Shown one piece after another: positions 43,912-53,300 of a stretch of 64,000 nt of DNA. Under the pieces are notes generated by a model. The model did no database searches. It saw nothing but the letters and a program-made list of their open reading frames with translations, and was not told the origin of the DNA. How positions within the stretch are numbered: the stretch's first letter is position 1; every line of letters starts with the position of its first letter. The stretch covers positions 54,873 to 118,872 of the forward strand of contig NZ_BLAE01000003.1 in NCBI RefSeq assembly GCF_009687865.1. The letters are read 5' to 3'. Position numbers and translations under genes: made by a program. The stretch is from Acrocarpospora macrocephala. Lineage in GTDB: Bacteria; Actinomycetota; Actinomycetes; Streptosporangiales; Streptosporangiaceae.

Positions 43912-46900
43912 ATGACCGAAACGACCGGGATGCAAATGACCGGCGTGCACACGCGTTCTGAGTTGCCGCTGCCGGACGTCCCGGCGATCGTCGACCTGTT
44001 CGAGGAACGCGTCGCCGAAGGCCCGGATCGGGTGGCGGTGGTGGCACGCTCCCGCACCATGACGTACGGCGAGCTGAACGAGGCCGCCGAAGCCGTCGCG
44101 GCGCGATTACAGCGGGCCGGGATCGGGCGGGGGGACCTGGTCGCGCTGTTCGCGGATCGGTCCGCGGAGATGCTGGCCGGGCTGCTGGGCGTGCTGAAGG
44201 CGGGCGCGGCCTACCTGCCGCTGGACCCCGGATACCCGGCGGCGAGGATCGCGATGGTGCTCGGCGACTCGGGCGCGCGCGCCGTCCTCACCCTCAGCCA
44301 CCTGCGCGAAAGCCTCCCGGATTTCACCGGCCCGGTGCTCGCCCTAGACGACCCCGCTCCCCACACCGAATTCACGAAATATCCGCGTAAAAGGTCTGAC
44401 AGGGCATATGTCCTTTACACCTCAGGCTCGACCGGCCGCCCCAAGGGTGTCGTCATCCCGCATGGCGCGCTGCTCAATTTCCTCTGGTCGATGCGCGACA
44501 TCCTGGACGCCGGCCCCAGCGACGCCTGGCTCGCCCTGACCTCCCTTTCCTTCGATATTTCCGGACTCGAGCTGTACCTGCCGCTGATCACCGGCGGCCG
44601 CGTGATCGTCGCCGACGCCGAGACGGCCAGGGACGGCACGAAACTCCGCGACCTGATCTCCACCCAGGGCGTCACCCACGTCCAGGCCACCCCCTCCGGC
44701 TGGCGCGTCCTCCTCGACGCCGGTTTCGCCGCGAACGTCGTCGGCCTGGTCGGCGGCGAGGCCCTCCCTGTCGCCCTGGCCAGAACCCTCGCCGACCGCT
44801 GCGCCCGCCTCGTCAACGTCTACGGCCCGACCGAGACCACGATCTGGTCCACCTCCTGGGAGGTCCCCCGCGGCACCGCCTCCGTCAGCATCGGCGCCCC
44901 CATCGGCAACACCCAGGTCCACGTCACCGACGACCACCTGAACCCCGCCGAGGAAGGCGAACTCCTGATCGGCGGCCTCGGCGTCGCCGACGGCTACCTC
45001 GGCCGCCCCGCCCTGACCGCCGAACGTTTCATCCCCGACCCCTACGGCAGACCGGGCGCCCGCCTCTACCGCACCGGCGACACCGTACGCCTGCGCCAGG
45101 ACGGCACGCTCGACTTCCTCGGCCGCTCCGACAACCAGGTCAAACTCCGCGGCCACCGGATCGAACTCGGCGAGATCGAGACGGTCCTGGAGGAGATCCC
45201 CGGCGTCCGGCAGGCCATCGTCACCGTGCACAAGGACGTCCTCGTCGCGTACGTCGTGGGCGAGCATGAGGACCCGAGGGACGAGCTGGCCGAGCGGCTG
45301 CCGCCGTACATGGTGCCGTCGATCGTGGTGCCGATGGCGGCGATGCCGCTGACCCCGAACGGCAAGGTGGACCGGCGGGCGCTGCCCGCGCCGGTGGCCG
45401 GGGCCGGGGAGATCGAGCCGCGCACCGAGTCGGAGCGGGTCGTGGCCGAGGCGTTCGCCGAGGTGCTGGGCCTGGAGCGGGTCGGCGCGGACGCCGACTT
45501 CTTCGCGGCCGGCGGGCACTCGCTGCTGGCCACCAAGGTGACCGCCCGGCTGACCCGGCGGCTGGGCGTGGAGATCCCCGTTGGTGAGCTGTTCGCGGCC
45601 CCGACGGTGGCGGGTCTCGCGGCGGTCCTGGACGGCCTGGACACGGTGTCGGTGCCGCTGGAGCCGCGCCCGCCCGGCACCCCGGTGCTGCTGTCGCCCG
45701 CCCAGGAACGGCTGTGGTTCCTGCACCGCTTCGACCCGGGCGACGCCTCCTACAACATGCACCTGACCCGGCTGCTACGCGGCCCGCTCGACGTGCCCGC
45801 GCTGGAAGTGGCCCTGACCGCCACGATCGCCCGCCATGAAGCTCTGCGCACCCGCTTCCCCGATGTGGACGGCCGCCCGGTGGCGGTCATCGAGGAACCC
45901 GGCGAGGTCCCGCTCGACCATCTCACCGCCGCCACCGAAGCCGACGCCCGCGCGCTGCTGTCGGCCCGGGTCAACGCCCCCTTCGACCTGGCCGCCGCCC
46001 CACCCGTCCGGATCTCGCTGGTACGGCTGGCCTCCGGCGACCACATCCTCTGCGTGGTCTTCCACGCGATCGCCGGAGACGAGTGGTCGCTCGACGTCCT
46101 CGTCGAAGACCTGGCCGACCCCGGCAGGGACGCTCCCGTGGTCCAGCACGGCGACGTGATCGCCTGGCATCAGGGCCGCGAGGCGCTCGGCGCCGGCGCC
46201 GACGCGCTGCGGCACTGGCGGGAACGCCTGGACGGGCTACCGGTCCTGCGCCTGACCACCGACCGGCCCCGCCCGGCGGTGGCGTCGCGTCGCGGGAGGT
46301 CGACGCGCGTGCGGATCCCGGTGAGACCGCTGGAGCAGCTGGCCCAGCGCCATGGCACGACCTTGTTCACCGTGCTGCTCGCCGCGTACCAGGCGGTGTT
46401 GTCGGCGGAGACCGGCCAGCACGATTTCGCGGTCGGCGCGCCCACGGCGGGCCGTAGCAGGGTCGAGCTGGAGGCGGTGGCCGGGCGGCTCGGCAACGTG
46501 CTGGTGCTGCGCGCCGACCTGTCCGGCGACCCGACTTATGCGGATCTGCTGGCGCGGGCCCGGTCGACGGTGCTGGCGGCGATGGCGCACGAGGAGATCC
46601 CGGTCGAGCGCCTGCTCGCCGACCTGGACCTGGCCAGGGACACCGGCCAGACCCCGCTTTATCAGACCATGCTCGCCCTCGACACGATGCCGGAGCCGGT
46701 CGAGATCGCGGGCGCGTCCTGCGTGCCGTTCGACCTCGATCACGTGCCCGCGCGATTCGACCTGACGCTGGACGCGTGGCGGACCGCCGACGCGCTCTCC
46801 CTCGTGTTCACCTACGACGCGAACCTGTTCGACGACGTCAGGATCGACGCTCTCGCCGCGCGGTTCACGACGCTGCTCGACGCCGTCGTGGCAGGCCCGG

Positions 46901-49900
46901 AGCGGCCGCTGGCCGACCTGCTGTTCCCGGGCGTCACGCTCGGCGGCGCGGCCTGGCGGGCCGAAGGGCTCGCCGCGCGCCCGGTCGTCCGCGCCGAACC
47001 CGCTCCCGCCCAGCGAACCGGACGCCCCCCGGCCAACCCCGCCGAACGTCTCATCGCCCGCGTGTTCGGCGAGGTCGTCGGCGTGGACGGCGTCGGCGCC
47101 GACGACGACTTCTTCGCGCTCGGCGGCAGATCGCTGCTGGCCCCGCGCGCCGCCGCCCTGCTCGCCAAGGCGTTCGGCGTGCCCGTCCCCGTCCGGGCGC
47201 TGTTCGCGCATCCGACCGTCGCCGCGCTGGCCACCGCGATCGGCGCCGACCCCGGCGTGGTCCCGCTCGAACCCCGCCCCGAGGGCGCGCCGGTGCCGCT
47301 GTCGGCCGCCCAGGAGCGGCTGTGGTTCATGGACCACTTCACCCCCGGCGACGCCTCCAGCAACATGTACCTGGCCAGACGGCTGTACGGCCCGCTCGAC
47401 CGGACCCGTTTCGCCGCCGCCTTCACCGCCCTGGCCGCCAGGCACGAGTCGCTGCGCACCCGCTTCCCCGCCGACGACGGCCGCCCCGTCCTGGTCATCG
47501 ACCCGCCGCGTGAGGTCGAGATCGAATGGGCGGAGCTGCCGGAACGTGAGGCGCGGGAATTCTGCGCGGAACGGGTCAACATCCCGTTCGACCTGGCGGC
47601 GGCCCCGCCCATCCGGGTGTCGGTGGTCCAGATCGGCGCCGAGGACCACGTGCTCTGCGTGCCGATGCACCACATCATCGCCGACGGCTGGTCGCTCAAT
47701 GTGATGTTCACTGAGCTCGCCGCCCTGTACGAGGGTGTGGACCTGCCCCCGCTGCCCGTACAGGCCGGAGACGTGTCGATCTGGCAGCTCAAGCGGGAAG
47801 CCCTCGACGAGGGCGAGGCCGCGCTGGCGCACTGGAAGCAGAAACTGGCCGGAGTCCCCGTGCTGGAACTCCCGCTGGACCGGCCGCGCCCGCTCGACCT
47901 GGTCAGGGAGGGCGCGGTGCACAACGAGCACGTGCCCGCCGACCTGGTGGCCGGTCTGGAATCGGCGGGCCGGGAGAGCGGCGTCACGCTGTTCATGGTC
48001 CTGCTCGCCGCCTACCAGGCGCTGCTCGCCCGCCACACCGGCAAGCTGGACTTCGCGATCGGCTCGCCGACGGCGGCCCGGGGCCGGGTCGAGCTGGAGT
48101 CGGTGATCGGGTACCTCGCGCACACGCTGGTGCTGCGCGCCGACCTGGACGGCGATCCGCCGTTCCACGAGCTGCTGCGCCGGACCTGGGCCACGCTGGT
48201 GGACGCGCTCGCGCATCAGGAGATCCCGGTCGAACGGCTCAAGTCCATCCTTGGCGTACGGCGCGAGCTCGGGCAGACGGCCCTGTTCCAGACCATGTTG
48301 ATCCTGCACAGCCAGACCGCCGAGGGCAACATGCCGGCCACGTTCGCGGGGCTGCGGCACGAGCCGTACAACGCGGGGCCGATCAAGACGGCGTTCGATC
48401 TGACGCTGACCGCGTGGCCGGTGCCGGACGGGCTCAACCTGGTCTTCGACTACGACGCGCGGCTGTTCGACGCGCGGACGGTGCAGCGGCTGGCGGCCCG
48501 GCTGGTCGAATCCCTGTACGACATCGCCGCCGACCCGACGACTCGCCTGTCCGTCCTGTCGATGCGCACCCTGGAGGACGAAGCCTTCCTGGCCGAGTCG
48601 GCGCGCGGCCCGGAGCTCGACCTGCCCGCGCCGACGCTGCTCGGCCTGATCGAGCCGAGCGACCGGATCGCCGTCGACGGCCTGACCTACGCCGAACTCG
48701 ACGCGGCGTCGCGGCGGCTCGCGCTGCGCCTGCGGCGGCTGGGCGTCGGGCGCGGCGACGTCGTCGGAGTGCTGGCGGAACGGTCGGTGGCCTCGCTGAC
48801 CGGGATGCTGGCCGTGATGCGGGCAGGCGCGGCCTACCTGCCGCTGGATCCCGCCTATCCCGAGGCGCGGATCGCGTTCGTGCTGGACGACGCCAAGCCG
48901 CGCGCCCTGCTCACCGACGGCGAGGCGGCCTGGGACGGCCCGACCATCCGGCTCGGAGAGCCGATCACCGAGGACGGCGAGCTCGACGTCGAGGTCCGCC
49001 CCGAGGACCCCGCCTACGTGCTCTACACCTCCGGCTCCACCGGCCGCCCCAAGGGCGTCGTCGTCCCGCACCGCGCGCTCGCCAACTTCCTGATCTCGAT
49101 GCGCGACCTCCTGAACGCGGGCTCCAGCGACGTCTGGCTGGCACTGACCTCCCTTTCCTTCGATATTTCCGGACTTGAGCTGTATCTGCCGCTGATCACC
49201 GGCGGGCGGATCGTCATGGCCGGGAACGCGCTCGACGGCGAGGAGCTCGCCCAGCTGATCACCGAGCAGGGTGTCACCCACGTCCAGGCCACCCCGTCCG
49301 GCTGGCGCGTCCTCATGACCGCCGAGCTTCCCCGGGTGACCGCCCTGGTCGGCGGCGAAGCGCTGCCCGCCGGCCTCGCCCGCGACCTGCGCGCCCGCGT
49401 CTCCCGCCTGATCAACGTGTACGGCCCGACCGAGACCACCATCTGGTCCACCGCCTGGGAGGTCCCCGAAGACCCCGCCGAGATCACCATCGGCCGCCCG
49501 ATCGGCAACACCCAGGTCGCCGTCGTCGACGACCTGCTCCGCCCGGTCCCGCCCCGCGCCCCCGGCGAGCTCGTCATCGGCGGCCTCGGCCTGGCCCACG
49601 GCTACCTCGGCCGCCCGGCCCTGACCGCAGAACGATTCGTCCCAGGACCCGGCGGAACCCGCCTCTACCGCACCGGCGACCTGGTGCGCTGGCGCTGGGA
49701 CGGCACCCTCGAATTCCTCGGCCGCAACGACGACCAGGTCAAACTCCGCGGCCACCGGATCGAGCCCGGCGAGATCGAATCCGTCCTCGAAAGCCTTCCC
49801 GCCGTGCGCCGGGCCGCGGTGACCGTCCGGGCCGACAACCTCGTCGCGTACGTGGTGGGGGACACCACCGGCCTGCGCGAGCAGCTGATCGCCCGCCTGC

Positions 49901-50307
49901 CGTCCTCCCACATCCCCAGCACCTTCGTCCGCCTGGACGCCCTCCCGCTCACCCCCAACGGCAAGCTCGACCGCCTCGCCCTGCCCGACCCGGAGCCCTC
50001 CCGCGAAGAGGCGTTCGTCGCGCCGAGAACCGACGCGGAAGCCCTGGTCGCCGACGTGTGGAGCGAGCTGCTCGGCCTGGAGGGCATCGGCGCCTTCGAC
50101 GACTTCTTCCTGCTCGGCGGCCATTCGCTGCTGGCCATCCGGGTGGCCGCCAGGCTCAAGGCCGTGGTCGGCGTGGAGGTGCCGATCCGGACCATGTTCA
50201 CCCACACCACCGTCGCAGACCTCGCGGCGACCGTCGAGGACATCCTGCTCGCCGAGCTGGACGACCTGTCCGACGAGGAAGCCCTGCGCCTCATGGAGTC
50301 TCCGTGA
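43912..50307 (+). CDS. non-ribosomal peptide synthetase, A-T-C*-T-C-A-T
   Basis: A 2131-residue NRPS. Domains in order: A1 (about 25-495), T1 (Ser near 537 in GGHSLLA), C1 (about 590-1010), T2 (Ser near 1072 in LGGRSLLA), C2 (about 1110-1540), A2 (about 1560-2030) and T3 (Ser near 2070). It opens directly with A, so it is an initiation subunit. In both A domains the ten specificity residues read D-I-L-Q-L-G-V-I-W-K, next to the known glycine code DILQLGLIWK. C2 has HHIIADG, but C1 reads HAIAGDE, so its catalytic second His is Ala. The C1-T2 pair lacks an A domain. Its stop overlaps the next NRPS start as GTGA. Confidence 0.95.
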   Translation: MTETTGMQMTGVHTRSELPLPDVPAIVDLFEERVAEGPDRVAVVARSRTMTYGELNEAAEAVAARLQRAGIGRGDLVALFADRSAEMLAGLLGVLKAGAAYLPLDPGYPAARIAMVLGDSGARAVLTLSHLRESLPDFTGPVLALDDPAPHTEFTKYPRKRSDRAYVLYTSGSTGRPKGVVIPHGALLNFLWSMRDILDAGPSDAWLALTSLSFDISGLELYLPLITGGRVIVADAETARDGTKLRDLISTQGVTHVQATPSGWRVLLDAGFAANVVGLVGGEALPVALARTLADRCARLVNVYGPTETTIWSTSWEVPRGTASVSIGAPIGNTQVHVTDDHLNPAEEGELLIGGLGVADGYLGRPALTAERFIPDPYGRPGARLYRTGDTVRLRQDGTLDFLGRSDNQVKLRGHRIELGEIETVLEEIPGVRQAIVTVHKDVLVAYVVGEHEDPRDELAERLPPYMVPSIVVPMAAMPLTPNGKVDRRALPAPVAGAGEIEPRTESERVVAEAFAEVLGLERVGADADFFAAGGHSLLATKVTARLTRRLGVEIPVGELFAAPTVAGLAAVLDGLDTVSVPLEPRPPGTPVLLSPAQERLWFLHRFDPGDASYNMHLTRLLRGPLDVPALEVALTATIARHEALRTRFPDVDGRPVAVIEEPGEVPLDHLTAATEADARALLSARVNAPFDLAAAPPVRISLVRLASGDHILCVVFHAIAGDEWSLDVLVEDLADPGRDAPVVQHGDVIAWHQGREALGAGADALRHWRERLDGLPVLRLTTDRPRPAVASRRGRSTRVRIPVRPLEQLAQRHGTTLFTVLLAAYQAVLSAETGQHDFAVGAPTAGRSRVELEAVAGRLGNVLVLRADLSGDPTYADLLARARSTVLAAMAHEEIPVERLLADLDLARDTGQTPLYQTMLALDTMPEPVEIAGASCVPFDLDHVPARFDLTLDAWRTADALSLVFTYDANLFDDVRIDALAARFTTLLDAVVAGPERPLADLLFPGVTLGGAAWRAEGLAARPVVRAEPAPAQRTGRPPANPAERLIARVFGEVVGVDGVGADDDFFALGGRSLLAPRAAALLAKAFGVPVPVRALFAHPTVAALATAIGADPGVVPLEPRPEGAPVPLSAAQERLWFMDHFTPGDASSNMYLARRLYGPLDRTRFAAAFTALAARHESLRTRFPADDGRPVLVIDPPREVEIEWAELPEREAREFCAERVNIPFDLAAAPPIRVSVVQIGAEDHVLCVPMHHIIADGWSLNVMFTELAALYEGVDLPPLPVQAGDVSIWQLKREALDEGEAALAHWKQKLAGVPVLELPLDRPRPLDLVREGAVHNEHVPADLVAGLESAGRESGVTLFMVLLAAYQALLARHTGKLDFAIGSPTAARGRVELESVIGYLAHTLVLRADLDGDPPFHELLRRTWATLVDALAHQEIPVERLKSILGVRRELGQTALFQTMLILHSQTAEGNMPATFAGLRHEPYNAGPIKTAFDLTLTAWPVPDGLNLVFDYDARLFDARTVQRLAARLVESLYDIAADPTTRLSVLSMRTLEDEAFLAESARGPELDLPAPTLLGLIEPSDRIAVDGLTYAELDAASRRLALRLRRLGVGRGDVVGVLAERSVASLTGMLAVMRAGAAYLPLDPAYPEARIAFVLDDAKPRALLTDGEAAWDGPTIRLGEPITEDGELDVEVRPEDPAYVLYTSGSTGRPKGVVVPHRALANFLISMRDLLNAGSSDVWLALTSLSFDISGLELYLPLITGGRIVMAGNALDGEELAQLITEQGVTHVQATPSGWRVLMTAELPRVTALVGGEALPAGLARDLRARVSRLINVYGPTETTIWSTAWEVPEDPAEITIGRPIGNTQVAVVDDLLRPVPPRAPGELVIGGLGLAHGYLGRPALTAERFVPGPGGTRLYRTGDLVRWRWDGTLEFLGRNDDQVKLRGHRIEPGEIESVLESLPAVRRAAVTVRADNLVAYVVGDTTGLREQLIARLPSSHIPSTFVRLDALPLTPNGKLDRLALPDPEPSREEAFVAPRTDAEALVADVWSELLGLEGIGAFDDFFLLGGHSLLAIRVAARLKAVVGVEVPIRTMFTHTTVADLAATVEDILLAELDDLSDEEALRLMESP
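44536..44598 (+). repeat. A-domain segment duplicated at 49144-49206 (copy 1)
   Basis: The A4 region of A1. The first 32 bases are identical to the A2 copy and most of the remainder matches too, with codons rarer than the surroundings. It marks recent duplication or gene conversion between the two glycine-type A domains. Confidence 0.75.
49144..49206 (+). repeat. A-domain segment duplicated at 44536-44598 (copy 2)
   Basis: The A4 region of A2 (FDISGLELYLPLITGG), matching copy 1 base for base over 32 bases and almost fully after that. Confidence 0.75.
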
Positions 50308-53300
50308 CCAGTACACCTGACCTGTCTCTGGCCAAACAGGCCCTGCTCAAACAGCGCCTGCGGCGCCGTACGGCGGCGGCCTCGATCTCCCCCCGCCCAC
50401 CCGGCACGGTCCCCCCGCTCTCCCACGCGCAGGAACGCCTGTGGTTCCTCGAGCAGTACCGCCCCGGAACCGCGTCCTACATCGTCCCCTTCGCGGTCTG
50501 GCTGGACGGCCCGCTCGACCCCGGCAACCTCAGGAACGCGCTGATCCAGGTCACCGAACGGCACGAGACCCTGCGCACCAGCTTCACCACGTCCGAGGAC
50601 GGCCTGCCCGCCGTCGTGATCTCCGACGAGCCCGTGATCGACCTGACGATCCTGACCGCGGACACCCCCGAGCAGGCCAGGGACCTGATCTCCACCGACC
50701 TGGCCCGGCCGTTCGACCTGGCCACCGGACCGCTCCTGCGCACCACGCTGGTGAGCCTCGGCCCCAGCCAGCACGTGCTGCAACTGGCCGCCCACCACGC
50801 CATCACCGACGGCTGGTCCGGCGACGTCCTCCTCGGCGACCTGCTGGCCGCCCTCGACGGCCGCCCGCTCACGCCCCTGCCCATCCAGTACGGCGACTAC
50901 GCCGCCTGGCAGCGCGAACGCACCGGCACTCCCGCCTACCAGGCCGACGTCACCTACTGGCGGGACCGCCTGGCCGGAGTCCCCCCGCTGGAACTCCCCA
51001 CCGACCTGGCCCGCCCCGCCGAACAGGGCTCCGCCGGCGCCGGGTACGGCTTCGGCGTCGACGCCCGCCTCGAAGCCGCCGTGGGCGCGCTGGCGACCGC
51101 GTGCGGGGCGACGCCGTACATGACCTTCATGGCGGCGCTGCAGGTGCTGCTGTCGCGCTGGTCCGGGCAGGACGACTTCGCCGTGGGCAGCCCGGTCAGC
51201 GGGCGCGGCCTGCCCGAGCTCGACGGCATGGTCGGCATGTTCGTCAACACCCTGGCCATGCGCGCCGACCTGGACGGCGACCCCACGTTCACCGAGCTGC
51301 TCGGCCGGGTCAAGGAAGCCGCCCTGGACGCGTTCTCGCACCAGGAGCTGCCGTTCGACCAGCTGGTGAACGAGCTGAACGTCGAACGCGACGTGAGCCG
51401 GACGCCGATCTTCCAGGTCATGTTCGCGCTGCAGAACTACGCCAGCGGTCCGGCGTCCGCGCCCGGCGCAGTCGCGGTGAGTGGGTTCGCGGCCGATGTC
51501 CAGGTGAGCAGGTTCGACCTCGCCTTCTACCTGTACGAAGGCTTCGAGGGCATGGGCGGCGCGATCATCTACAGCACCGACCTGTTCACCGAGGACACGG
51601 TCGCCCGCATGGCGGCCTCGCTGGACGCTCTGCTGCGCTCGATCGTCGCCAACCCGGACGCCAGGATCTCCGAACTCGACCTGCTGCCGCCAGGGGAGCA
51701 CGAGCGCGTGCTCGCCCTGGGGACTTCGGAGCCGGCCGCGTCGCTCGACCGTGACCTGCTGCACGACCTGGTCACCGCCGCCGCGGAACGCACGCCGGAC
51801 GCGCCCGCCGTCGTGTTCGGACCGGATTCGCTCACGTTCAGGGAGCTCGACCAGCGTGCCAACCGGCTCGCGCACCGCCTCAGAGATCAGGGCGTCAGGC
51901 CGGGGGATCGGGTGGCGGTCTGCCTGGAGCAGTCGGCGGAGCTCGCGGTGGCCATCGTCGGAGTGCTCAAATCGGGTGCAGCCTATGTCCCGATAGATCC
52001 GGAACTGCCCGCCGAGCGGGTGGCGTACATGGTGGCGGACGCCGGGATCAGGATCGCGGTCACCACCGAGGAGCTGCTGCCGGACGGGCTCGCCCCCGTA
52101 TACGTGGACGACCAGGGCGGACAGGACACACCCGTGCACAGCGGGGTCACTCCCGGCGACCTCGCCTATGTGATCTTCACCTCCGGGACCACGGGACGGC
52201 CGAAGGGTGTCGCCGTCCAGCACCGCGAAGTCATGACATATCTGGCGGGCGTACACGAACGATTCCAGGTCGAACCCGGTTCGGCGTTCGCGCTGCTGCA
52301 ATCCCTGGCGTTCGACTTCGGCGTCACCGTGTTCTACCTGTCCCTGATGACCGGCGGCTGCCTGCACCTCCTGCCCTCCCGAACCGCCGCCCCCGACTTA
52401 TCCGAATATTTCCGCAGACGTCCCGCCGACTACCTCAAGATCACGCCCTCCCACCTGGCCGCGCTGCTCGCCGAAGCCGAACCAGCCGAGATCCTGCCCC
52501 GCAAGCTCCTCATCCTCGGCGGCGAGGCGGCCCCCGCCGAATGGGCCGCCGACCTGGCCACCCGCGTCCGCGTCGTCAACCACTACGGCCCGACCGAGGC
52601 CACCGTCGGCGTCACCACCCACGAGGTCACCGCCACCACCGGCCTGCTGCCCATCGGCCGCCCGCTCCCGGGCGCGCTGGTCCGGCTGCTCGACGCGCAC
52701 GGCCGCCCGGTCCCGGTAGGCGTACCCGGCGAGATCAACCTCGGCGGCGATCGCCTGGCCCGCGGCTATTTGAACAGGCCCGCGCTGACCGCTGAGAAGT
52801 TCGTCCCCGACCCCTACGGCCCGCGCGGCACGCGCCTGTACCGCACCGGCGACCTCGGCCGCTGGCTGCCCGGCGGCGAACTCCAGTTCCTCGGCCGCCG
52901 CGACCTGCAGGTCAAGGTCCGCGGCTACCGCGTCGAACTCGGCGAGATCGAGACCGTCCTCGCCACCTACCCCGGCGTCACCCAGGCCGTCGTGGACCTG
53001 CGCGACCAGCGCCTGGTCGCGTACCTGGTCGGCGAGGAGTCCGGCGAGCTGCGCGCCTGGCTGAAGGAACGCCTGCCCGACTACATGGTCCCCGCCCGCT
53101 ACGTCTGGCTGGACCGGCTGCCGCTCAAGTCGCACGGCAAGGTCGACCGCGCCGCCCTGCCCGACCCCACCGGCGGCCCCGCCCTCGGCGCCGAGTTCAC
53201 CGACCCCGCCACCCCCATCGAGGAGACCGTCGCCGCCATCTGGGCCGCCGTGCTCGGCCTGGAACGCGTCAGCGTGCTGGACGACTTCTTCGACCTCGGC

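Noticed and set aside
46237-50316. Very long open frame on the minus strand opposite the first NRPS (about 1360 codons)
   Set aside because: It is the GC-bias shadow of the NRPS gene: low-complexity Arg/Gly/Asp/Val content, no ribosome site and no domain.
49665-52367. 900-codon open frame on the minus strand spanning the end of NRPS 1 and start of NRPS 2
   Set aside because: Its composition mirrors the opposite coding strand and it overlaps clear A, T and C domains.
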